Assembly: GCA_022829145.1 (NCBI GenBank)
Contig: CM040765.1
Location: forward strand, 18,449,292 to 18,513,291
Origin: Albula goreensis
Lineage: Eukaryota > Chordata > Actinopteri > Albuliformes > Albulidae
Reading direction: 5' to 3'
Length of the DNA: 64,000 bases
Within the stretch, counting starts at the first letter, position 1. Each line of letters starts with the position of its first letter. A model generated the notes under the pieces. The model worked only from the letters and a program-made list of their open reading frames with translations. It was not told the DNA's origin and ran no database searches. Below, piece by piece: positions 30,001-43,478 of the stretch. The translations under genes and the position numbers were made by a program.

Positions 30001-31280
30001 AGCTGTTATTAGGTATGCTTGGAGGTCCAACAATTAGCTCATGCTCGTCATCTAGAGCGGCCTCATCTAGTTCAAATTTTGTCTGCTGATGTAAGTAATA
30101 CATGGCTGGTATCACATCTCCAATATCAAAGACTAGTTTGCAGTGGTGTCAAAACTGCTCAAATCTGGTATGGAAAAATGGATTGTTATGTATGAAATCA
30201 ATCTCTCACCTTAAAATGGCAGCAAGAATTGCCTTTGGTGTTGCATGTTGCATGTAAAGTATGAGGAAAAAAAACAGACAGAAGCTATCATTGCTATTAT
30301 GACCTAACACTAAGCCAAGTAATAGGGGTACTCAGAGAAAGGGCTCAAAGAAAAAACTGAGAAAGGATGGACTACCAGAGTAGGGTCAGCAAGTCCCTCC
30401 ACCAGCACCTGCTTCATTGACCCAAATGAAAGATCTTCCCACCAAACTCCATGAGTTAACAAAAAATAAGGAGGCAAGTCCTCTATGGTGTGCCTAACTT
30501 AAATAAAAGGTGCACAAAATAAATAGAACCTACCACCAGGAGACAAGCCCCAAACAGCCCCCATGCCCCCCCACCACACTTCTGTTCGTCATCAGCATTC
30601 TGTCACAGTCCCCTACCATGGAAACTAATGACAGTCCTGTTCAAGCTAAAAGTATGTGCTTTTGTGTGTGTTCTCATGCCCACTCCCACGTATGTGAATT
30701 TGCATTGCTTATGCCATAGGCCAGTCCTGCTCTTTACCGATAAAAGATGGTTAGCGACTACAACTGGAAAACTACAATTTCATGTAGGTGGAACTTCCAC
30801 AGAAAGTGACAAGCCAGAGTTGGCCAACCCAATCCACCTTCAGAAGTCTGAGGGCTGGCCAGGAAGCCTAAAAATTGACATGTTTACAGTTGAGTCTCTA
30901 GAGTCAAGACTAGTGCAAACCTGTGACCAACCGCCCAAAACCACACGTCACTGTCACAGATTTTACGTATATGTTCCACATGCCGAGAACCAAGGGCTGT
31001 AAAACTCCCCAGCTCAAAGAAACTGATGTCACTCCCATTCAGGCCAATGGGAGTGACATCACCTCCATCAACGTGCGTCCACAAGCTCACTCCCACTTAT
31101 GTGAGCTTATTAAGTGCAAAAAAGGCAATGCTATGGGGCGGCCAGTGTGATTCCTCTTTCAGAGGAAAAGCTGACAATATAGGCCAACCACGAAAAAAAA
31201 AAAAAAAAATGATTCACTAATGACAAAGGTGCTTTCCGAAAACGCAATCACATTTAAACATATACTTTTATAATCCATCT
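27007..31280. other. Intergenic, no gene recognised
   Basis: Contains CA repeats (27187-27225, 28098-28120) and a short TA run (28003-28020). A plus-strand open frame over 27946-28380 is mostly translated repeat followed by unfamiliar sequence. I see no splice-supported gene. Confidence 0.5.
27137..27145. promoter_or_regulatory. Possible STAT site upstream of the LIF/M17-like gene
   Basis: TTCTCAGAA fits TTCnnnGAA. It lies about 130 bases upstream of the minus-strand start codon. A TTTAAAA on the minus strand near 27088-27095 could serve as a weak TATA element. A nine-base match is common by chance. Confidence 0.25.
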
Positions 31281-31289
31281 ATCGGTCTG

Positions 31290-31440
31290 AAAATGGTGAG
31301 AGGGCAAAGAACAGCAGAACAGAACAGAAGGACGCCTTCAGCATTTATGGTCCTGCCAAATGGAGAAGGGCCATCACAGCCTGTTGATGTTTTAAAATGC
31401 AACCTTAAACCATACTTTCGTCTTTCACACAAGGATGTTG
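31290..31440 (+). mobile_element. Possible remnant of a LINE reverse-transcriptase C-terminus
   Basis: Broken frames read FSIYGPAKWRRAI and then, one frame over, LKCNLKPYFRLSHK. This resembles the common end of LINE ORF2 proteins (F-x-YGP-x-W-N ... FK-x-LKTYLF). It is short and decayed. Confidence 0.3.
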
Positions 31441-32539
31441 CATGAAAGGTCCTACCTAAAGAAAGTTTGATTATTGATTAATTGTTTGATTGACCTGAGA
31501 GTTGATCTGACTTAAGCTGATTTCACTGTCGTGCTGAATTGTATCACTCGACCTAAAAATGTCATTAGATTAGACGTCCGATTGACAGCCAAGCACAAAA
31601 TGCAGGAAGGAGTAGGCTGTATCATAGACCAGCATATTCAGCAAAAGGCATCAATCTGAGCCAACCAGGTTCATTTCCTGTGTCAGCTGAGTTTTGTGGA
31701 TTTAAACTGCAGGCATGGTATAGTGGAGATATTGAACTGCTCTAAGCCTGAATGTGATTAAATTTGGTCTTTTTTTTGGTTATTGAGCACTGATTGGCAC
31801 CGCACTAGAGTGTTTAACGAGGTTTTGAATAACAAGAGCCAACAGATTTGTTCAAATAGAGACCTTCTCTGTTTACCATATGTTAAGGTAAAGGTCTGGA
31901 GGGACTGTGTTCTCATTTCCTGGGGAATCAGTTTAGGAAGGGATTGCAATCAATGAGACAATTGCAAGGGATTGAACAGCCAATCAGATCCAGGTTGAAT
32001 AGGTTGAGAGCAAAAGTTCATGGGAATTTGATGACATCGGGGTTAACACCCTTCTTACAACAGTTCAATGAGACTTTTAATCACCACAGTGAGTCAGGCC
32101 CTCAGATAAACATCTCATCCAAAAATGAGCCACAAAAGACTGTTGAAGTTGTGACTATTTCAGCTGAGGAAGGTGGCATGAGTGGAAATTCATTAAAAGG
32201 TAAATTCCACTCTGGTGTCAGGAAGTTTTTTTTGAAGAAGTGCCAGTGTGTTGAAGAGCTTGCCATGCTACCGAGCCAATGATGATTGGTGAGTGTATGG
32301 CTTATTACACAGAAGCAGGCTTTTCTCTAGGCCAGGGGCAGGGAACCCCATTCGTAAAGGGTCAGTGTGTATGTTGGCTCAATTATCCTGACTCAGTTAT
32401 TATTTCATGAAGGGGTGCCTATCACCTATCACCATATATATAACACATGTAGATAAAATAGACACGTTTAGATAAAATGTCAGACTGCAATTACTGCTCA
32501 GATTAAGTAATCCATTTTAGGTAATAAACCTTTTTTTCT

Positions 32540-33500
32540 CGACCTTCTACTGATCTAACTGGTTTATGTACAGGCAACACAAATCTAAATCTGAATGTTT
32601 ATTCACTAGTAAGGAGGTGGGCCAGTTTAACCTTTGACCAGCATCAAATATTCTTGGAGTGCTACCATACATGTTTTGAAACGTTTCTTGTGGCATATTG
32701 GGATGGTCTTCAAGACGGAATATATCCAGTTCTTTTATGGATGAAGGAGGTGGGAATCTTCTCCACACTCTAATAATGAAGTGTAGACCTGGCCATGGAA
32801 GGTGTTTGACTTCACCCAGGTGTTCAACCATTCACCTGTTCAGCAGTGTGCATGGGGACATTATGGTCTTGGAATGAGAACCCGGTTGCCAACGTAGAAC
32901 TTTGTCAGCCTCGCCCACCATTCTACCATACATGAAAATGAAAATCAGACCCAGTGATTGGTCTTCTCACCACAACAGATTCACCGTCAACATCACCAGT
33001 TAGGAACAGGCAATGTGGGTTGAAGGTTAACTTTGGGTTTCTACAAACCTAAACATGTCAGGATGTGGGAAAAAGTGTAAGGTCCTCTTGGCAGACCATA
33101 TTGTTTCCACTTCCACTGCTCAGACGTTTTTGAAGTCATTGCACAAGGCTGTGTTCTTGTGGGCTGGCCTTGGTCACTAGTGGTTTCTGAACGGAAAGCC
33201 TACCATTGATATCAGCTTCATGAAGCTCTCAATATTAGGGTGTGGATCTGGTCTGTGGTCATTTCTGCATCTGTTGTTCTGTGCTTTTCAGCCCCTCTTC
33301 TTTCAAATGTCCATCTCTCCATTGTGTGTGAACTTTGACTCGTGACAAGTGTTCCTCTTTTCCGATGCAGTTCTTCCTTGGTTGGCATATGCCGTCATGA
33401 TTTTCAACACTGTTTCCCTTGACGCGTTGCATAATTTTGCCCTCTCTGTGACTGATATGCTTGCAATTCAGGCACCAGTTGTTTTGCATCTTTCAAATCC
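32540..33500 (-). pseudogene. Decayed Tc1-like transposase
   Basis: On the minus strand several frames carry Tc1/mariner transposase pieces in the right order: NGRLSVQKPLVTKA near 33180 (like the xxVxRKPLVSK block), WKQYGLP..PYTFS near 33080 (catalytic-core region), then a stretch near 32830-32600 with VKHLPWPG, VWRRFPPPSSIKEL and NMPQETFQNMYGSTPR (like the C-terminal WPxxSPDLNPIENxW ... IPQE ... SMPRR region). Stops and frame changes interrupt it and the DDE residues are not intact. It is an inactive fossil copy. Confidence 0.65.
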
Positions 33501-33953
33501 ATTAGAGATCTCAAAAGTTTAAGCTTTAATCTTAGATATTGAAGTTTATTTCAAATATTTTACTATGCAGAGACAAATTAGTAGTTGGTCATAAGGGACA
33601 CACACGTACACTGTTTTTTACTTACAATTTAGTTACTTAACAATATGATCAATTTTACATTTTCTCTGTATGTTCATAGTATATGCAGGAGTTAAAAACT
33701 TGTCTTGAAACTATGTCTTGAAAAAAGTCTCTGAGTGGAATGTGACAGAATGTGGACATCCACTATTCAGAGTTAGATTTTGTGTGCGGGAGTATTCTTT
33801 TCTTTGCACTGCTGTACCATGAGCGCCCGTGTTCACTGCCCAACAAACATAATGAAAACACAGCAGACCTCATGTTAGCACTGGTCCTGTGAGTTGCCCC
33901 CCAGTCTTTCCCAGCCAGTATAATTGCACCAGTAAAAAAACATTAATTCAGCT
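33501..33953. other. Intergenic, no gene recognised
   Basis: AT-rich sequence between the Tc1 remnant and the SINE. No feature is recognised. Confidence 0.5.
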
Positions 33954-34152
33954 GGGGGCAGCCTATAGCCTAGTGGCTAAGGTACATGACTGGGACTCCT
34001 GAGGTTGGTGGTTCAGGTCCCAGTCCAGCCACAGCAAAAACACCATTGCTGTTGGGCCCCTGAGTAAGGCCCTTAACCCCACATTGCCTTGGTTAGTCTA
34101 ATCAACTGTAAGTTGCTCTGGATAAAAGAGCAATAAAAGAGCTACAGTAATG
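33954..34152 (+). mobile_element. tRNA-derived SINE
   Basis: Pol III A box TAGCCTAGTGG at 33966-33976 and B box GGTTCAGGTCC at 34010-34020 (one mismatch to GGTTCRAnnCC), 33 bases apart as in tRNA genes. The body 'ttgggcccctgagtaaggcc' and the tail 'gtaagttgctctggataaaa' match a widespread fish SINE body and tail. It probably relies on a LINE partner sharing the tail. Confidence 0.85.
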
Positions 34153-34227
34153 GTGACTTGAAGCTATTATCCACCTATTATTGCATTTTATTTTGTAAAG
34201 GTGTAGGGTGGTGTGGTTACTGGCTGA

Positions 34228-34870
34228 CAGATGCTACACCCTGAAATGTGTGAAGACAGCTCCCTGGAAGCCACAGCAGTTCTGTTTAAGTCTGCCGTGA
34301 CAACTTTTAATGTAACTGAAATGTTTTCTTCCTCAGGATCAAGGCTCTGAGAGCACTGCTTCATAAGAAAAGCAGCACTTTCCTCTCAATACCCAAGCTA
34401 CATTTCCTGTCTAGTATTGATACCATCAACGGCTGTTGAATCATTGTGCACAGCCCACAACTTTGAGTTCGTCTGTACTCCAGGAGCGTCTTAATGGATC
34501 CAGTACTGATTATACAGTCTGTGATCCCCTAAACCTTTCTGTGCTGCAGGGATGCCTACAACCCTGTAAAAAATAAAAAAATAAAAATTCTTAAAAGCTA
34601 AAATAAAAAAATAAAAAGTAGCTGCTACAAAAAACAGCTACATATTACTGCAATGCCAAGTTTCTGAACATTTATTTCATGAACATATATTGTTTTTTTT
34701 GACAGTTGCATATTAATACAATAATACACATTGCCTGTGAACTTCTAATGGTTGGAGAATTCCCTAGTCTGGCAGTAGCCTCAGAGGTTTAAGTCTAACC
34801 CGATTACCCAATGAAATGTATGTCACAAGCAGTTGTGCAAAGTTTCATTCTTATCTTATATACGAATTAT
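34228..34870 (+). repeat. Old duplicated block, copy 1
   Basis: Aligns colinearly with 35963-36605 over about 640 bases. Shared words include 'acagctccctggaagccac', 'ctttcctctcaatacc', 'tattgataccatca' and 'agttgtgcaaag'. Divergence is high with many small gaps. A SINE sits just upstream of this copy only. No coding sequence is seen. Confidence 0.75.
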
Positions 34871-35962
34871 TTTTAACAAATTAAACTCAGTTTTGTGACT
34901 TCCATAGGCCCTGACCTGCCACAAACCCAAGTGCGTTTTAATGAGTTTTAGTTTTTATCACTAATGAAGTTTGTGGCCAAAGGAGAAAGATAATGAAACC
35001 ATCATCCAATTAAGGTAGCCCCGAATTCGCCATGTTCGTCACCCTGAGCGAGCCCAGAAAGGATGGGCTGCTTTTTCCTGAGTCTGATTTGATTTGATTG
35101 ATTTGAGTTCTACCACTGGAGGGTTTGTGTGCCACTGTCACCATTTGGTTTGCTTTTTGGTGTTTAAGCCTGGGTATAAATGTGACACATTCTTTGTGAA
35201 ATATATTTGACTTTACATAAACACATAATTGGCACCCAAAGTAGATTTTTCAATGACAAGGAATTTCCAGGAGGTCAGCAACGTAAAGACCAATCAAGCA
35301 TACTGCTGCAGGCTTTAGTACTGCTGCAGGCTTTAGTACTTTAAGGCCAGCCTAGTATCATTTCTAAACTGGCTCATTCTAGATTAGTGTCAGTACAAAC
35401 AGTACCAAGCCCTTTTTAGCATCAGTACAAGCTAAGCCTAGCCCTGGTTAACTTCAGTGCTAACCAAGCTAAAACCTGCTTTCAAGACCAGCTCTCTTAG
35501 CTCCAGTACACCAAGTAATGTTTTAAAAGGCCCTCTCCTAAAGCTAAACTTAGCTTCTAATTTCACTTACAGAAATATTCATAAACTGGAGACAGATGGT
35601 GGTAATGTAGGAGTTGACAAGTTTTTTGCTCAATTACATTTTACAAATAGGGTGGCTATTTCACATCTGTAATATATACAATAACCATATGCCTCAGAAT
35701 TTGGAAAAGAGGAATAACTTCAAAGGCCAAATTTGACATACTTTCACTGACGTCAGTTTTCAGACTTGGGCCATTGTGCAACACCATCATAAAAGTAAAG
35801 GATGTGATTATTATTGAAAAAAAAAAATGTAACATGGATGAGTCAAATAGACCTAGAAATAGCGAGTGAAATTCCACGTCTACTCAATCAAAGTAATTGG
35901 TTAGGTAAATACTATTGCATTGCAGCATCTGGAAAGACATTCAGACGCACATCGCTGACGGA
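34871..35962. other. Spacer between duplicated blocks, no gene recognised
   Basis: AT-rich. A tandem 'actgctgcaggctttagta' pair occurs near 35302-35340. Confidence 0.45.
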
Positions 35963-36605
35963 TGCTGGCACCAGGCCCTGAAAGCTTGTCTGCAGACAGC
36001 TCCCTGGAAGCCACAGCGGTTCTGTTTAGGTCAGCAGTCCCCACTTTAAGCGTGTTCAAATGTGTTTCCCCAGGATCGGCTCTGCCTCTTCAGCTCTAAA
36101 TTCATAAGAAAAACGGGACTTTCCTCTCAATACCCCAACATTTCCTGTTTAAGTATTGATACCATCAGCATTTGTGAGATCTTCATGCATTCAGTCCTCA
36201 GTAAAGACTGCATTTGAAGGCCAGGAGCACTTATGTGTCCAGACAAGGTTATAATAGTTATAAAGCCCCCAGTGTTTTCCTGTGCAGCATTCCTTCCTTT
36301 ATGAAACAACACAAAAGTAATAATCATTACGAAGGAAACATAAAGACTCTGCTCATAAAACAGCATGTGTCTTTTAGGTCATAATGTTATTCATAAAATT
36401 TCTTTATATAGTTTCTATTTTTAAATCTGATTCAGCATCTTAATAAAATATGCACTGCATGTAAACTTTCATTGGTAGATGAATTCTGTGCCCCAGCAGT
36501 TTAGATCAAACCTGATGACCCAGTCAAAGTCCTGTTTGCAAAAAAAAAAAAAAAAAAATGGGTAGTTGTGCAAAGGCTTGTAACTTTTTGGTTCAGCAAT
36601 AATTC
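35963..36605 (+). repeat. Old duplicated block, copy 2
   Basis: Partner of 34228-34870, offset about 1735 bases. It carries its own A-rich run (36540-36558) just before the shared 3' end. Confidence 0.75.
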
Positions 36606-39600
36606 TAAATTAATTAAAACCCCTTCCCCCCAAAGTGGGATTACCAAATTCCACTTAATAATGCAACAGAAGAAGAGAAGGCACTGGTAGCAATGCTAAT
36701 GGTAAATAAACATGCAAATACTTCTCGTCACAACAATGATACTACCAAGTATTTCGCAAGAAGATCAACACCTCTCGGTTTAAATTTTACTGCAATAACA
36801 TGCATTGCATTGCGCAGTTTCGCTGGTTCTGACGCATCAGTCTGTGTCAGTGAAAGTGTGTCACCTTGTGATTGAAAATGACGTTGTAAAAGTGAAGGCC
36901 GGAAGCAGCAGAAGCACGTTGCTCATTTCACTGGCTCTGGGGGAGAGTGACATGCTTACACGGACGGCGCATTCGTGAAGCCTGTCTTTGATCCGCAGGA
37001 TTGGGGGCAGGTGTTTTCTCACACCCACCCGTCAGGCTGTCTGCCCTGGTGAGAACTCAGCTGCAGGTTCTAAGAACCACTTAGGGGCTCTGCCGCGGAA
37101 AGTACCGGCTCTCCGCCGCGGCGGGCCCGCAGACATCTTTCATCTAACCTCACCCTAACATGGCAAAATGTTTGTGGTCACCTGAGTTCCCCCGATTTTT
37201 TCCCAGGTGTCCTAGTGGTGTTATCTTACCTGCTGTTTGCTGACACCTCTGGTTTGAGTTGTCTGGTTTTTTGGGCCCAAAAGCACACAGGAATAATGAT
37301 GACAGCAGGACTTCTGATCCACTTATGCTGTGGTCTATTGTACAACTGATTGTAATGGTTAATACATTCAATATGGTATTTGGATCAGGACAATGGCTGA
37401 AAGAAACCTGCACACCAGTCCTCCAGGAGTTTTGCTTTCAATACAAGATGTATTCAGCAGAAGGCCTTTTCTCTTTATGCATGTTGTATTGTTACGTAGC
37501 ATGTCAAAATATAATGCCAAATGTCTCACAGATGAATTCTGCAGTGGAATACTGTTTCTCCTACATTAAAATGCAGACCATTAGCAAGTTAAAGGCTGGG
37601 GAAATTAGTGAACTCTGCGAAGTGTTAGGGAATTTAAATATGCTGCAATATGATGTAAATATATGGAAAATAAAATGATAAATATACAGAAGAGTATTTT
37701 TCAATATGCTTCAATTTCTGAGACTTTATTAACATTGCCCAAATATAATTTAGTTTTTCAACATCTATTATGACCTCGATAATGACTTGATCTTGGTAGT
37801 TTATTTTTTTTAGATGTATTTTACATGTAGATTCATGTGTGTGTGGTTAAATCGGAGTGTGGTTTTCAGGCTGACATGACAGTCAGCCTTTGAGGTTGAA
37901 GGCATCTCCGTGCGGTTTTGGAGATATGAGCACAGCATGTTGTAGCATTGCAATTCCGCCACAAGGGTGATGGTGAAGGGATGCAGAGAAAGATATAAGG
38001 GCCAAACATACCGCAGAGAGAAAACCAGCCAACAGCTACTCACCACAAAAGTGAAAGCAGCCAACAGCTATTCACCGCAAAAACAAAACCTGTTGACATT
38101 TTATCATCATACTAAACGAAACAAGATAACAGCTACATGCATCGAAACCAGCTAACAGCTACATGCATCGTAATTCTACAAATTGCATTACATTTTAGTA
38201 ACAATGACAGCTGAATTATTTTGGACTGTCACAGAGGTGTAACACAAAAGAACGTAGAAATTAACATTTGTGGACAAATGTAGGGAATTCCAGCTATCGA
38301 ACTCCGTTGACCTGCTCTGTGCCCGTAGTTGAGTGTAAGACACAAAGGGAATAAAGCGTAGAATGTAGACGTCCATTTGGTCTTGGGGTGTAAAACAAGT
38401 AGGGTAAAACTGTCTCAGTGAAAGTAACACTTCATGCAGATAAGTCTATTCCAGCACATTATTGTATGTGACAGGAAAAAAAATGAAAGGAAGAAACGAA
38501 AGAGAAAGTGGGTAACACTACACACCAGCAGCCATTGTTGTGCAAAATAAATCTACATCGCACAGTCCAGATGCATATGCAGGGATGGACAGTATTGCAA
38601 TTACAGTCGAAATGAGTGTTGTAATGTATGCATTTCATCTGAAATATGCATTTTTCTCACTGCTGTTATGGTTTTTTAAATGTACCCCTTATTTAATCAA
38701 ATAAGTCATTTTTGGATAAATTCATATTTACAAGGATGTCATGGCAGGTGGCAACATTCTATTGAAGGAAGGAAGGGAAGGATTCAAAGCAAAAAAGAAG
38801 TTAAAAAAGAACAAACATTTAAATGTAATGGACATAACCAGCAAAGGAAGCCATGCCTCCACCATTTTCTATTCAATCAATGATCAGCAAAAGTAAACCA
38901 CATGTATTTTGTTGTAAAAAAATATATACTTAATAAATGTATCTATCAGCTGAAATCAAAATGGTGATGGCATAGGTAGTACAAAAGCAGATACTACACA
39001 TAAGATGAGAAATCCATATATTATGAAATTGATACTGACAAATTAAAATAAAATAAAAACATGTATCTCAAATACTGCATTCCAATGGATGTTAGTGATG
39101 CCTGGATTTCCACCCATTTTATTTTTATAGACAGTAAAAGTAATCTACTGGTGTAACACCTTAGATACCTGTATCTGAGTAAAACAGGTCCTCTGTTGTC
39201 TTTACATACATGGGTATGAGAATAAGTGGATTCCTGAGTGAGACAGGGCCTGTGATCTCTCCATTCACCTTTGACTGAGTGAGACACATCCTTGGCTCTC
39301 TGTAGATACCTTTGCCAGAGTGAAACAGGGCCTTTGACATTATAGATACCTGAGTAGATATCTGTAGATATCTCTGCCAGGCTGGGATAAGTGAATCTGT
39401 TTAAAACGGAATGTTATTAGTGTCTCCATAGAAACAGATGGTGCACAACTCAGCGATGCTCACAGTGTGGTAACCTACAAGAGCTGTGAACCAGCTATGA
39501 AATAACACTCTCCTATTTCTATGAAATAACGCCTTACACTCTATTTTTGTTTTTCTCTCCAAATGTGCAAGCATGTTTGTCTGGGTTCCTTATTGCTGAC

Positions 39601-42248
39601 TGTAAACACACTGCTGACAATGCAGCGTACTGGTGCTGGGAGGTAGAGAAGTTACTGCTGCATGTGTACATGTTTGTGTATGTGTGTGTGTGTAAACATA
39701 TATTGTATGTCTAAAAAAAACTTAGTGTCTCCATTTTACATTTAAGACTGTATTAACAGTATATTGTCAACAATGTTTTGTTCCTCTATGACAATAAAAT
39801 GTATTCAAAACACCAGCTGACCTTTCTAATTTAATGTTACACAATATAATAAAATAATCAATCAGTGTTTCTCATCTCCTGAAAATGTATCTCTTGTGAT
39901 TTTTGCAAATAAACCACTGTAGTGTGGTTGATGGTCCTTTGGCTTGCCTCAGGACCCCACCCTGCTGTGGTCCTACAACTGGGACAGCAGCTTGTAGTTA
40001 GAGCATGCACAGAGCAGAACATTTCAGAGTAATCTGATGGTTAATTAAAATGAGAGTCCGTTCACATTTGCCTGAGGCTTCACTTTTGTAAGCTGCCCTC
40101 TACTGGCATTTTCAGAAACACCAGCATTTCCAATGTAAGAGGAAAGATGTTCACATGGATTCAAAAAATATTTACAAAAGCATAAAATATGTCAGTTTTT
40201 TTTTTTTTACTTTACTTTACACAATTTTACAAAATTTCATGTCGGCAGTCACTATACTCACCATGATTATGTGCTATCCAGAGCGTTCTGTGTAAAGTGA
40301 GAGCAGCCATGCGCTGACAGCACAGAGTGAGCTGGAATGGCATAAAAGCATGTGGGAGGTGACCTTTGACCTCTGGCATGTGTGCCTGAGCAGCTGAGGC
40401 CCTCCTCTGTATCTGCTTCCCCCACAGACTCCATGTTAGCACTGCCCCAGCACAACACATCCTGGGTGTCGTGACCCTCCTTAGTGGATGTCCAACAATA
40501 GCGCGGTGCAGTAAGCAAGTGGAAGCATGACGAACATGGACAACAGCTCTGTGTCAGAATAATCTGATAATTAAAAATTTGTTAAAACTGGTAAAAACTT
40601 TTTTTTATCATAAACTGTACAACTCCTCTCTCTCTATGTTCTGCTGGTCATTCAGCACACTGATTAAAGTAAGAACTATTGCTAAAACACATCCAAAAAT
40701 GTTTTCACTTTTTTAACATCCTGGTTAATATTTTTGTTTAGTGTGCAATCCACTCGATCTGATTTTTCTCCCTGGGGGAAAACAAAGCAGACATTTCATG
40801 TCTCATTACCCAGGATGGCTTTCAGCCAAAACCAACAACACTTACAAGTGAGTAGTATGCTCTGACAGGAATCTCAGCACTGATGTTCACACTTTCTCAG
40901 GGAGCAATGTGTAAGTCTCTCAGAGTGCAATATTACAGTCCCGTAGGAAGCGATACGATAGTCTCACAGGGAACAATACTAGAGTCTCATAGGCAGAAAC
41001 AGTTGAGTCACACAGGGAGTATATTTAAGTCCCACAATGATTACTATTAAAAACAGGCCTGTAATGTCAACAGCAATACTGAAGTACCACAAACAGCCAT
41101 AATCTAATATGGTGCAATATTGCAGCTTCATAGGTAGTAACAAAAGTCTTGAGCAATACCAGAGTCTCACAAAAAGATAATGACATCCCTTGTTTAGTTA
41201 TAATGTGACTTGACAATACCACAGCAGTATGAGAATCATTAGGAAGAGGAGCATGGCATCTGTATCCCAGCTCAGCCAGTGATGCTGAAAGGGCTGTAAG
41301 TTCATATCTGTCTGACTGAACAAGGTTATGTGGTTGTACTGGATTGAAACATCCAAAAGTCTTCAGTTAACCTACAGTTACTCTGATCTAATTGTAGTCA
41401 AATTAGCTTACATGCAATAATGGCACTTTTACCAACAAACCTGCGGTACAGTCTTCCACCGTTTCTTCTTTATCTGTTTATTTAACGTTGTTAAACTCCA
41501 TTAACATCTTCCAGAACAAAAGGCATGGAAGGACTGCAAACCAATAGCTATGAAAAAAGAAGCAAATTACACAAAACAACAACGCTTGAGTGACACTCTC
41601 CACACAGACACGATTCAAATATATGTGCAGGCATACAAAACAAATGCGCACATGTATACCACTCACACTCACAGGAGCACATGCCCTTTTTTATGGTCTC
41701 ACCTCACCTCCATGCAGGCCCCCTGGTGGTGGAATGACGTCAGATCTCTTTCCTGACACAGAATTCACACAAGCAAGTTTTCAAATACACAACATACAAA
41801 TTATTCAAGATAATAATCTTTTCTTTTTTTTTTAATAATGTTGCCACAAGTTTAGCCTGTTAAATTCCCTATGGTTGTTTCAAAGTGTGACCTGAAACAC
41901 TCATGTACAGACAGGTAGGTCCAAGTCCATTAGCTCTTACTTCACTACAGATCTGCAGTCCAGTTTTGCAATTGCAGACACAAATACAATACAATCATTT
42001 ATACCTTTATGTATTTCAATTAAGCTCACTCTTCTTATTGCTACTAATTAGTACAAACCTCACTGTTTCGGGTGTTCCTGTACTTTATTTTGCAATTCAA
42101 CAGATTAATCAGGTCCACTTTGTGAAAATATTGTTATATAATGGCTTCTTAATTTACCCTTTATTCTATAAGGTCACTCTCTTTTTATCTAGGGTCTCTT
42201 CTTCAGAAAAGACTGGGCTGTTGGATAATGTTGTCCTCACTCACCCTG

Positions 42249-42299
<51 letters not shown>

Positions 42300-43460
42300 C
42301 CAGTGTATTTGGGTATTTTGTGTTGTCCTCACTCACCCTCCCCTTGGTTATGTTGTGTTGGAGCCGGTACCTGTGGTCTAAAGGAAATGAAGGTAAAAAC
42401 TGTGGCCTCATAAGGTCTGGTGACCTGACAGGGATCAGGTGACCATTCCTCAGGGACAAACAGAGCCCTACAGAGTCCCAAACTGGGCTTTTCAGCTGCA
42501 TCACTGCCTTCACTTATCAGATTTATTTACCTTTTTTTTTTGCTGTTTTGGAGAATATTTTAAAAGTTCTCGTTTACCTTACCATGACCCATTACCTGGC
42601 AATACTGGCAACATAATTTACATGCTAAATCATGTTTAAGAATCAAGAGTTTCTGTAAGAATTACAGCAATATTCATGCACACATAAAAAATGGAAGTGA
42701 TATTCCATTGCATTTCTTATCATGTACATAAATTCAGTTTCAACAAAGTGATATAGTTTTAAGTCTGAGAGTTATGGTAATCACACCTTTGGCTTGAGTG
42801 CTCATTAAAAAGCAGAAAGAGAATAAGGGCAAGCAGTGCTACAGGCTACTGTATTCACACCCTCCCTTTGGGTTTGCACAGCAGCAGGGCGGGTTGTGAA
42901 ATTGGGATTCTCCACACATGGAGAGGGTCACTAGTCCTGAATTAGAGGTCCCCCATAGTGAGGAACTGACAGAAGTGCTTAACCTCTGTCACAGAAAAAT
43001 GCCTGAGATGCTGATGGGAGCTGAACAGATGATGGGCTGTTTGACTGGACAGATGGGACTCATGGAGACCCATCAATCTTTCCCAGGAAATAAATATATC
43101 TTCATCTTCTTAACTGCAGAGAAAACCTCGTAAAATTTTACTGTTTGTTATGCAATGGCAAGTAATTTAATGACTCCAAGGGGAGTGCAATACAGAATAC
43201 TGATCACTTCATTTAATTAGGTTTTTAAACTTATTAAATAGGAAAACAATATGCATTCTATATTAACAGTGATAATTTATTGTGTTTAATTGTAAAACAT
43301 GTTGTATTATACTCAATAAGTGGAGCATTATTCATTTAAAAATCATTTTTATTACAGTTTGAAATGTCACAGAACTTTGCATACTTTTTGCTGCCAATGA
43401 AATAGAATTGTTCAAATTGAAATAATCACCACACAATTAAGCTGAGAAAATAAGACACTG
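36606..43460. other. Gene-poor region upstream of MYH-A
   Basis: Contents: a 24-base tandem pair near 38127-38168; degenerate repeats at about 39165-39385 ('gagtgaaacagggcc') and 40895-41180 ('agtctcacagggaacaatac'); a CA repeat at 42251-42297. An open frame of 139 codons at 37259-37678 has no recognisable family and AT-rich codons. No exon is supported. Confidence 0.5.
42251..42297. repeat. (CA)23 microsatellite
   Basis: Uninterrupted CA units. Confidence 0.95.
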
Positions 43461-43468
43461 CATTGTAT

Positions 43469-43478
43469 TTAAAAATAG
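43469..43478 (+). promoter_or_regulatory. Possible MEF2 site upstream of MYH-A
   Basis: TTAAAAATAG is a full match to the MEF2 consensus YTAWWWWTAR. It lies about 1 kb before the TATA box of a muscle gene. The sequence is AT-rich, so a chance match is possible. Confidence 0.4.

Noticed and set aside
31944-32282. 112-codon plus-strand open frame
   Set aside because: Composition is protein-like, but I recognise no family and it sits beside transposon debris; too weak to call.
33966-34020. A functional tRNA gene
   Set aside because: A and B boxes are present but no tRNA cloverleaf with acceptor pairing follows; the SINE body and tail explain it.
37259-37678. 139-codon plus-strand open frame
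   Set aside because: No recognisable domain, AT-rich codons and no splice or promoter context; probably chance.
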